From the NCBI RefSeq assembly GCF_018100795.1, contig NZ_JAGJDY010000005.1:248001-312000 (forward strand): 64,000 nucleotides of DNA, written 5' to 3'. Below the pieces are notes generated by a model, which was not told the DNA's origin, made no database searches, and saw only the letters and a program-made list of their open reading frames with translations. Below, piece by piece: positions 58,343 through 64,000 of the stretch (within the stretch, counting starts at the first letter, position 1; the number at the start of each line of letters is the position of its first letter). A program made the position numbers and the translations under genes. This DNA comes from Alteromonas sp. MMG017. Its GTDB lineage: Bacteria > Pseudomonadota > Gammaproteobacteria > Enterobacterales > Alteromonadaceae.

Positions 58343-60004
58343 TTAAGAAATAAGTGTCCCTGGCACCGAAGGTAGCGCATCTTTCTCGGGACACAAAAAG
58401 GTAGGCGTCGGATTTTCAATTTGCCCAGGATGATCTAGGTTGAAGTGCAGCCCCCGACTTTCTTTTCGTTGCATAGCGCAGCGCACAATCAATTCAGCTA
58501 CGGTAACCAAGTTCCTTAATTCAAGAAGGTTATTACTTACCCTAAAGTGTGCGTAGTATTCGGCAATTTCTTGTTCCAGCAAGTTTATCCGCCGCATAGC
58601 GCGTTCTAACCGTTTATCGGTGCGAACAATGCCAACATAGTCCCACATAAATAGGCGTAGTTCGTGCCAGTTATGCTGAATAATAACTTCTTCATCAGAG
58701 TCTGATACCTGACTTTCATCCCAAGGCAAAATGGCTTCTTCACAGGAAGCTGAAGGTAACGTAGAGATAATATGCTCGGCGGCAGCACTGGCAAATACAA
58801 CGCATTCAAGTAGCGAGTTAGAAGCCATGCGGTTTGCGCCGTGTAAGCCGGTATAGGCAACTTCTCCTATCGCGTACACGTTGGCTAAATCTGTTTTTCC
58901 ATTAAAGTCGGTTACCACACCGCCACAGCTGTAATGGGCTGCGGGCACCACTGGAATAGGCTCTCGGGTGATATCTATGCCTAATGAGCGGCATTTACGA
59001 TAGATATTTGGAAAGTGTTTAACAATAAAGTCAGCAGGCTTATGACTGATATCTAAATACATGCAGTCAGCCCCAAGGCGCTTCATTTCATAATCGATGG
59101 CACGGGCAACCACATCCCTAGGTGCTAAATCGCCACGCTCGTCAAACTTGTGCATGAAACGGGTGCCATCGGCGTGACATAAGTTCGCGCCTTCACCACG
59201 AAGTGCTTCGGTAATAAGAAAGTTTCGGGCTTGCGGGTGGAATAAACACGTAGGGTGGAATTGATTAAATTCCATATTGGCAACACGACAACCCGCTCGC
59301 CACGCCATTGCAATACCGTCACCGCTTGATACATCTGGGTTAGAGGTATATTGGTATACCTTGCTTCCACCGCCCGTCGCTAGTGAAATAAAGGGCGCGC
59401 GAATAACTTCAACATGCTCTTGTTGGCGGTTCCATACATACGCACCAATAACCCGCTTTTTATCATCCTTCGATGGAATAAGGTCGATAGCGTTGTAACG
59501 TTCAAAAACGTGAATGTTAGGGTGAGCAGAGACAGCATCATTTAATGTTATTTGCAGCGCTTCACCGGTGGCATCGGCGGCGTGAAGAATGCGTCTGTGA
59601 CTATGCCCACCTTCGCGGGTAAGGTGGAAACGTTCTTCACCAGACTCCGTTGTTTCGGTATCAAAGGGCACACCGTAACCAATAAGCCAGCTTAGCGCTT
59701 CTTTTGCTCGTTCGGTAGTAAAGCGTACGGCAGGCTCATCACATAAGTCGCCGCCCGCTTTTAACGTATCTTGCACATGAGCATCGATAGAGTCTTGCTC
59801 ATCGAACACCGCAGCAATGCCGCCTTGGGCATACCGGGTAGACCCTTCATTACGATCGCTCTTGCTGAGCACAATAACCTGACAGTGGTCGGCAAGCCTA
59901 AGTGCAAGGCTAAGCCCCGCGGCGCCGCTACCTATAATCAGTACATCACATCGATGTTCAATGGAATTTGATGTGGAAGTTAGTGAAGATGACACTGATT
60001 TCAT
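58343..60004 (-). CDS. nadB: L-aspartate oxidase
   Basis: FAD enzyme making iminoaspartate for de novo NAD synthesis, so it functionally complements nadE in this window. It has 553 residues. The FAD-binding [18 protein letters not shown] is followed by [16 protein letters not shown]. The catalytic segments [21 protein letters not shown] and [11 protein letters not shown] are present. The C-terminal helical domain is intact. It is divergent from rpoE, the usual gammaproteobacterial arrangement. Confidence 0.97.
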   Translation of the reverse strand: MKSVSSSLTSTSNSIEHRCDVLIIGSGAAGLSLALRLADHCQVIVLSKSDRNEGSTRYAQGGIAAVFDEQDSIDAHVQDTLKAGGDLCDEPAVRFTTERAKEALSWLIGYGVPFDTETTESGEERFHLTREGGHSHRRILHAADATGEALQITLNDAVSAHPNIHVFERYNAIDLIPSKDDKKRVIGAYVWNRQQEHVEVIRAPFISLATGGGSKVYQYTSNPDVSSGDGIAMAWRAGCRVANMEFNQFHPTCLFHPQARNFLITEALRGEGANLCHADGTRFMHKFDERGDLAPRDVVARAIDYEMKRLGADCMYLDISHKPADFIVKHFPNIYRKCRSLGIDITREPIPVVPAAHYSCGGVVTDFNGKTDLANVYAIGEVAYTGLHGANRMASNSLLECVVFASAAAEHIISTLPSASCEEAILPWDESQVSDSDEEVIIQHNWHELRLFMWDYVGIVRTDKRLERAMRRINLLEQEIAEYYAHFRVSNNLLELRNLVTVAELIVRCAMQRKESRGLHFNLDHPGQIENPTPTFLCPEKDALPSVPGTLIS

Positions 60005-60121
60005 GTATTTTTGTATATATTAAACGAGCAAAGGTTCGGCAAGTCTAAAGGATGAGTGGCAAAACACAATGATCCAGATGGCTTTGTCTCAGCATTTTTA
60101 ACTATTTTTAATGCTTACACC

Positions 60122-60149
60122 GAACTTTTTGCAACAGTGTGCGTCTATA
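60122..60149 (+). promoter_or_regulatory. SigmaE-type promoter of rpoE
   Basis: GAACTT (60122-60127), a 16-bp spacer and TCTATA (60144-60149), matching the RpoE consensus GAACTT-N16-TCTGA. It lies 50 bp upstream of the rpoE ATG at 60200. An autoregulated rpoE promoter is known in E. coli and fits here. Confidence 0.78.
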
Positions 60150-60199
60150 TCAATGCTTGTGAGAGCTATTGGGTAGTTGAAGTAGGAGTAATGGCTCGA

Positions 60200-60778
60200 A
60201 TGAGCGAGCAGATAACCGACCAACAATTGGTCGAAAAAGTACAGCGTGGCGATAAAAATGCATTTAACTTACTGGTAACTCGCTATCAGCATAAAGTCAT
60301 GCATTTGGTATCGCGCTATGTAAAAAACAGCGGTGATGTGGCTGATGTTACCCAAGAAGCGTTTATAAAAGCTTATCGGGCATTACCAAACTTTCGTGGT
60401 GACAGTGCGTTTTACACTTGGTTGTACCGTATCGCGGTAAACAGTGCTAAAAACTATCTTGTTGCGCAAGGAAGAAAGCCACCCGCTAGTGATGTCGACG
60501 CAGACGAAGCAGACTTTTACGAAGGCAGTGATGCGCTTAAAGAGCAATCCACGCCAGAACGTAGTTTGTTAACGGATGAAATTGAAGAAACCTTATTTAA
60601 AGTGGTGGAAAAGTTACCTGATGACCTTCGCATGGCGATAACCCTTCGTGAAATAGAAGGGCTAAGTTATGAGGAAATTGCAAATGTGATGGCGTGCCCA
60701 GTAGGTACCGTTCGTTCACGAATTTTCCGAGCGCGAGAGGCTATCGATAAAGTGATTCAGCCATTGTTAGAAAATTAA
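60200..60778 (+). CDS. rpoE: RNA polymerase sigma factor RpoE (SigmaE)
   Basis: Extracytoplasmic-function sigma factor for the envelope-stress response. I start at ATG 60200 (MSEQITDQQLVEKVQRGDKN), 192 residues, matching E. coli RpoE. Frames opening further upstream, including ATG 60191, would run across the promoter. The sigma region 2 (FIKAYRALPNFRGDSAFYTW) and region 4 (LREIEGLSYEEIANVMACP) are typical. An AGGAG lies 11 bases upstream. It leads the rpoE-rseA-rseB-rseC operon. Confidence 0.97.
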   Translation: MSEQITDQQLVEKVQRGDKNAFNLLVTRYQHKVMHLVSRYVKNSGDVADVTQEAFIKAYRALPNFRGDSAFYTWLYRIAVNSAKNYLVAQGRKPPASDVDADEADFYEGSDALKEQSTPERSLLTDEIEETLFKVVEKLPDDLRMAITLREIEGLSYEEIANVMACPVGTVRSRIFRAREAIDKVIQPLLEN

Positions 60779-60867
60779 ATATAATGAAAATGAACTTTCA
60801 TTATATTGAGCAGACTAACAGCTGTGTTAGGGTATTAATTGATCACAGTTGATCAGGAAATGAATTT

Positions 60868-61467
60868 ATGACGCAACAGCAAGAAAATTTGTCCGCTTTC
60901 ATGGATGGCGAAATAGATGGCGATGCAATCATTGATGCGATTAAGCAAGATGAAGAATTGCAGGCCAAATGGCAACGTTACCATGTTATTAGGGGCGCAA
61001 TGCGCAAAGAAGCCAGTGTTGCACCGCAGTTAGATATTACTGGCAGTGTCGCGGCCGCGCTTGAAAATGAGCCTGCTATTGTCGCGCCAAAAGCTTCACG
61101 TTGGCGTTCAATTCCAGTACTCGGCAGCGTAGTTCTTGGCGGTGTAGCTCCTTTTGCAAAACAGTCTGGCCAGTTTGCCGTTGCTGCATCGGTTGCGGTA
61201 GCCGTGATTTTAGGTGTTCAACACTTCAATCAACCTGCGCCTACAGAGCCTTTCATGACAGCACCTACGGCAGGACCGCAGGGTGGTTTAGCGCCAGTTA
61301 GCTTAGAGCAAACGCGTGCATTGCCTCGCAATGACATGAACGAAGTATTAGAGAAAAAGCGTAAAATCAATGCACTTATTGCCGATCACGAGCAGCAAGT
61401 TAAATTGAAACAAGCGCAAGAATCTGAAACTGACGATGCCGAGGCGAGTGCAGATAACCGCCCGTAA
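60868..61467 (+). CDS. rseA: Anti-sigmaE factor RseA
   Basis: Inner-membrane protein of 199 residues that holds SigmaE at the membrane until cleaved by DegS and RseP. The N-terminal cytoplasmic sigma-binding domain is MTQQQENLSAFMDGEIDGDA with DEELQAKWQRYHVIRGAMR. One transmembrane helix is near 105-121 (FAVAASVAVAVILGVQHF). The periplasmic part ends in a coiled-coil helix and acidic tail. It is 89 bp downstream of rpoE. Confidence 0.95.
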   Translation: MTQQQENLSAFMDGEIDGDAIIDAIKQDEELQAKWQRYHVIRGAMRKEASVAPQLDITGSVAAALENEPAIVAPKASRWRSIPVLGSVVLGGVAPFAKQSGQFAVAASVAVAVILGVQHFNQPAPTEPFMTAPTAGPQGGLAPVSLEQTRALPRNDMNEVLEKKRKINALIADHEQQVKLKQAQESETDDAEASADNRP

Positions 61468-61526
61468 GCAGTTCATACGACGCTTAATAAGAATATCGTT
61501 TAATGAAAATAGATTATCGTAATAAC

Positions 61527-61551
61527 GTACCAGCACTTTTAGTGCTGGTAC
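61527..61551 (+). other. Strong hairpin between rseA and rseB
   Basis: GTACCAGCACT (61527-61537) and AGTGCTGGTAC (61541-61551) form an 11-bp perfect stem with a 3-base loop, followed at 61554 by TGTTTTT. It looks like a terminator/attenuator or mRNA-processing structure. It falls inside the longest possible rseB frame, which argues that rseB really begins later. Confidence 0.6.
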
Positions 61552-61607
61552 GCGTGTTTTTAGCCCAAGAAAAAGTAAGTATTCGTCTTCGCGCCTTCAT
61601 CAAAGCC

Positions 61608-62705
61608 ATGACCTATGCCCTTATAGTGTCTTTAGGTTTATCGTTTAGCGCCGCAGCGCAAGAAAGCGAATCTGTGCAAAATACATCTCCAGAACGCGCT
61701 GAAACGTCGCCGTCGACGTTGCCCTCAACTGCAGATGCTTCACTAACTTCGGCCCAGGCAGCACCTCAATCAGTACCTCATGCCACTGATGTAGTTGTCG
61801 TGAACCCCCATCCTCAAACAACGTCAGATTGGCTTATGCAATTAAGTGAAGTGGTGAAAACCCAAAACTTTGAAGTTGCTTTTGTTCAAAGTCGAGCGGG
61901 CCGCGAAACCATTCCCTTTTTATGGCGTCATGGTGTGCTAGAGGATGGCACCAGTATGGAGCAACTCAATTTACAAAATGGGCCAGGCCGCGAGCAAATT
62001 CGTGTTAATGGTATTGTAAGTGTGTTTGAGCCTGATGTATCGCCTTATAGTCTTCGTTCTGAGTTTATCAATGGGCCTATCCCCAGCGAACTGCTTCATC
62101 ATCCTGATAGATTAAAAAGCGGTTATGAATTTGTCTCTGTGGGCAGAGCACGCGTTGCAGGTAGACCCGCTCAACAAATACGTATCGTTAGCCGCGACAA
62201 TAGTCGCTTCAGCTACCAGCTATGGTTAGATGAAGATTCAGGCATGGTACTGAAACTTAATATGCTTGATTTGCAGGGCGGATTGTTAGAGCAGATTCAA
62301 GTAACCTCACTTAAAATAACCGATGCCCCTGACGACTATTTCGCACGTATTAATCAAGCGTCTTTACCTAAGCCAATGGCATTAACGCAAAAGCAATCGC
62401 GCCAACCAAATTGGGAAGTTAAGTACTTGCCTAATGGTATGGAAGAAGTACGTGGTGATACTCGTCGCCTGGCCTTAACCGGGCAAGTGGTAGAATATAA
62501 AATGTACAGTGATGGCTTGGTCGATGTGTCTGTTTATGTGCAGCCAGCAAAAGATGCCCTTGGTGGTGATTTAGTGCTTAGGAATGATTTGAGTACATTT
62601 TTAACGCTTACCGATGGAAATACGCAGGTGACCGTGGTGGGTGAAATACCACTGCAAACCGCAAATGCTATTGCTACCTCGCTTTCTCCTACGGCAGATA
62701 AATAA
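61608..62705 (+). CDS. rseB: SigmaE regulatory protein RseB
   Basis: Periplasmic protein (MucB family) that binds RseA and senses lipoprotein or LPS signals. I start at ATG 61608, which leaves a normal signal peptide (MTYALIVSLGLSFSAAA) and 365 residues. The frame is open back to ATG 61503, so an N-terminal extension of 35 residues cannot be excluded, but it would run through the 61527 hairpin. A Pro/Ser/Ala-rich linker precedes the MucB/RseB domain (WLMQLSEVVKTQNFEVAFVQ). It overlaps rseC by 1 bp. Confidence 0.9.
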   Translation: MTYALIVSLGLSFSAAAQESESVQNTSPERAETSPSTLPSTADASLTSAQAAPQSVPHATDVVVVNPHPQTTSDWLMQLSEVVKTQNFEVAFVQSRAGRETIPFLWRHGVLEDGTSMEQLNLQNGPGREQIRVNGIVSVFEPDVSPYSLRSEFINGPIPSELLHHPDRLKSGYEFVSVGRARVAGRPAQQIRIVSRDNSRFSYQLWLDEDSGMVLKLNMLDLQGGLLEQIQVTSLKITDAPDDYFARINQASLPKPMALTQKQSRQPNWEVKYLPNGMEEVRGDTRRLALTGQVVEYKMYSDGLVDVSVYVQPAKDALGGDLVLRNDLSTFLTLTDGNTQVTVVGEIPLQTANAIATSLSPTADK

Positions 62706-63145
62706 TGATTACTGAAACCGCGCGTGTTGTCGCAATAGAAGGCGATCTTATTACTGTCGAGGCTGCCATTAAATCGACTTGTAGTAGTTGCCAAGCCCAA
62801 AGTGACTGTGGCACGGGTGCTATATCCAGAGCATTAGCACCTAAAACTCAGCAGCTAACGTTACGTTCACCTATGCCGGTAACGATAGGGCAAGACGTAA
62901 CCGTGGGTGTACCTGAAGAAGGGGTGTTAAGTGCCTCCGCGTGGCTGTATTTGTTGCCTCTAACGGTTTTTATCGCGGTCTTTGCCCTTGCAAATGCCAC
63001 GCTATCTTCTATTGGGCTTAGCCATGAATTGTGGGGGGGGCTACCCGCCGCCGCATTTACCTTTGCAACTTATAAAGCCATCGCATTTAAACTTAAACGG
63101 CTTGATAAAGGTAAGTTTCAACCCGTACTATTGAATACTATTTAG
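62705..63145 (+). CDS. rseC: SigmaE regulatory protein RseC
   Basis: 146-residue inner-membrane protein (MucC family). The N-terminal cysteines are Cys26, Cys29 and Cys35 (STCSSCQAQSDCG), typical of RseC. Two membrane helices follow (SAWLYLLPLTVFIAVFALA and the segment near GGLPAAAFTFATYKAIAF). It positively modulates SigmaE and is linked to SoxR reduction in E. coli. The start overlaps the rseB stop (TAATG). Confidence 0.94.
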   Translation: MITETARVVAIEGDLITVEAAIKSTCSSCQAQSDCGTGAISRALAPKTQQLTLRSPMPVTIGQDVTVGVPEEGVLSASAWLYLLPLTVFIAVFALANATLSSIGLSHELWGGLPAAAFTFATYKAIAFKLKRLDKGKFQPVLLNTI

Positions 63146-63351
63146 CGTAATACTCGCGCGAATTCGGCAATATTATTACCAAAATGGCTACTTTGGCTTA
63201 CACTATTCCAATCTTTGGCAATATAACCCACAAGCTTATTCGCTTTTGTGTACAGAAATGGGTAAAATCCGCACGCGCTAGCTACAACACAAACAATAGC
63301 TACCATTCTTTTTTATATTAATGAATTTTTCTGCAGGTAATTTCCAGCATT

Positions 63352-64000
63352 ATGCAACAATCGCACATTCGTAACTTCAGTATTATTGCTCACATCGATC
63401 ACGGTAAATCGACTCTGTCTGACCGTCTTATTCAACATTGTGGCGGGCTAGCCGATCGTGAAATGGCCGAACAGGTTCTTGATTCAATGGACTTGGAGCG
63501 GGAGCGTGGAATTACTATTAAAGCACAAAGCGTAACGCTTAATTACACTGCTAAAGATGGTGAAATTTACCAGCTGAATTTCATCGACACTCCAGGACAC
63601 GTAGACTTTACGTACGAAGTGTCTCGTTCACTTGCAGCATGTGAAGGTGCATTGTTAGTGGTTGATGCCGGACAGGGCGTGGAAGCACAAACCCTAGCTA
63701 ACTGCTATACCGCCATGGACATGGACATGGAAGTGGTACCTATTTTAAATAAAATAGATTTACCACAGGCTGAACCAGAGCGTGTAGCCGAAGAAATTGA
63801 AGACATTGTTGGTATCGATGCCATTGACGCCGTGCGCTGCTCGGCAAAAACAGGTATTGGTATTGAAGATGTACTAGAAGTTATTGTAAATAAAATTCCT
63901 CCTCCGGGCGGCAACCGTGAAGAGCCGCTAAAAGCGCTTATCATTGATTCATGGTTCGACAACTACCAAGGGGTAGTGTCATTAGTTCGTATCGTAGAAG
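63352..64000 (+). CDS. lepA: Elongation factor 4 (LepA), 3' part outside the window
   Basis: Partial GTPase of the translation-factor family; 216 codons are visible and the gene runs off the right edge. The start ATG 63352 gives [21 protein letters not shown] motifs are in order: AHIDHGKST (G1), RERGITI (G2), DTPGHVDF (G3), NKIDLP (G4) and SAKTG (G5). rseC-lepA adjacency is standard. LepA back-translocates ribosomes under stress. Confidence 0.97.
   Translation, partial: MQQSHIRNFSIIAHIDHGKSTLSDRLIQHCGGLADREMAEQVLDSMDLERERGITIKAQSVTLNYTAKDGEIYQLNFIDTPGHVDFTYEVSRSLAACEGALLVVDAGQGVEAQTLANCYTAMDMDMEVVPILNKIDLPQAEPERVAEEIEDIVGIDAIDAVRCSAKTGIGIEDVLEVIVNKIPPPGGNREEPLKALIIDSWFDNYQGVVSLVRIVE

Noticed and set aside
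60056..60199. N-terminal extension of rpoE from an upstream ATG
   Set aside because: It would translate through the SigmaE-type promoter, and the alignment to E. coli RpoE begins at 60200. An RseD-like leader peptide cannot be supported from this frame.

Overview
The window is chromosomal DNA from a marine gammaproteobacterium of the Alteromonadales, most likely Alteromonas or a close relative. This is inferred from gene order and protein similarity to known families. Supporting order includes xseA|guaB-guaA, tig-clpP-clpX-lon-hupB-ppiD, murJ-ribF-ileS-lspA-fkpB-ispH followed by pilVWXY1E, ygfZ|sdhE-ygfX, and nadB|rpoE-rseA-rseB-rseC-lepA. The composition is uniform and moderately AT-rich. 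I see no insertion sequence, prophage, rRNA or CRISPR array.

Layout. 1-13.8 kb: a partial secreted protein, xseA, guaB-guaA, a chemoreceptor, a histone-deacetylase-like hydrolase, pldA, a beta-lactamase-fold hydrolase, proS, trmO, a DUF1415 gene and folD. 14.1-14.7 kb: a five-tRNA operon (Pro-Arg-His-Leu-Pro) with a strong promoter. 15-24 kb: the protein quality-control block tig, clpP, clpX, lon (with a sigma32-type promoter), hupB and ppiD. 24-28.6 kb: an unannotated 56-residue membrane protein, dapE, a two-domain acyltransferase resembling ornithine-lipid synthase OlsF, and an LpxH-like phosphoesterase. 28.7-34.4 kb: the main accessory region. A LysR regulator is divergent from a class II aldolase, a bile-acid:sodium-symporter-family transporter, two short-chain dehydrogenases and an ACAD10/11-type kinase.

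34.5-42.6 kb: rpsT (UUG start), murJ, ribF, ileS, lspA, fkpB and ispH. 42.8-53.1 kb: a dense type IV pilus minor-pilin locus. It has pilV-pilW-pilX-pilY1-pilE on the plus strand, a second minor-pilin set on the minus strand with the gene order of enterobacterial ppdA-ppdB-ygdB-ppdC, and two further solitary pilin genes. PilY1 carries two tandem beta-rich repeats inside its von Willebrand A domain. 53.4-64 kb: nadE-glnB, slyD, ygfZ, sdhE-ygfX, a MaoC-like protein, nadB, and the envelope-stress operon rpoE-rseA-rseB-rseC with lepA running off the end. A sigmaE-type promoter precedes rpoE.

Most of the window is ordinary core genome. The parts most likely to hold undescribed biology are the LysR/aldolase/transporter/kinase/SDR cluster, the PilY1 architecture with its double minor-pilin set, the OlsF-like gene with its phosphoesterase neighbour, and several small non-coding or short-ORF signals.
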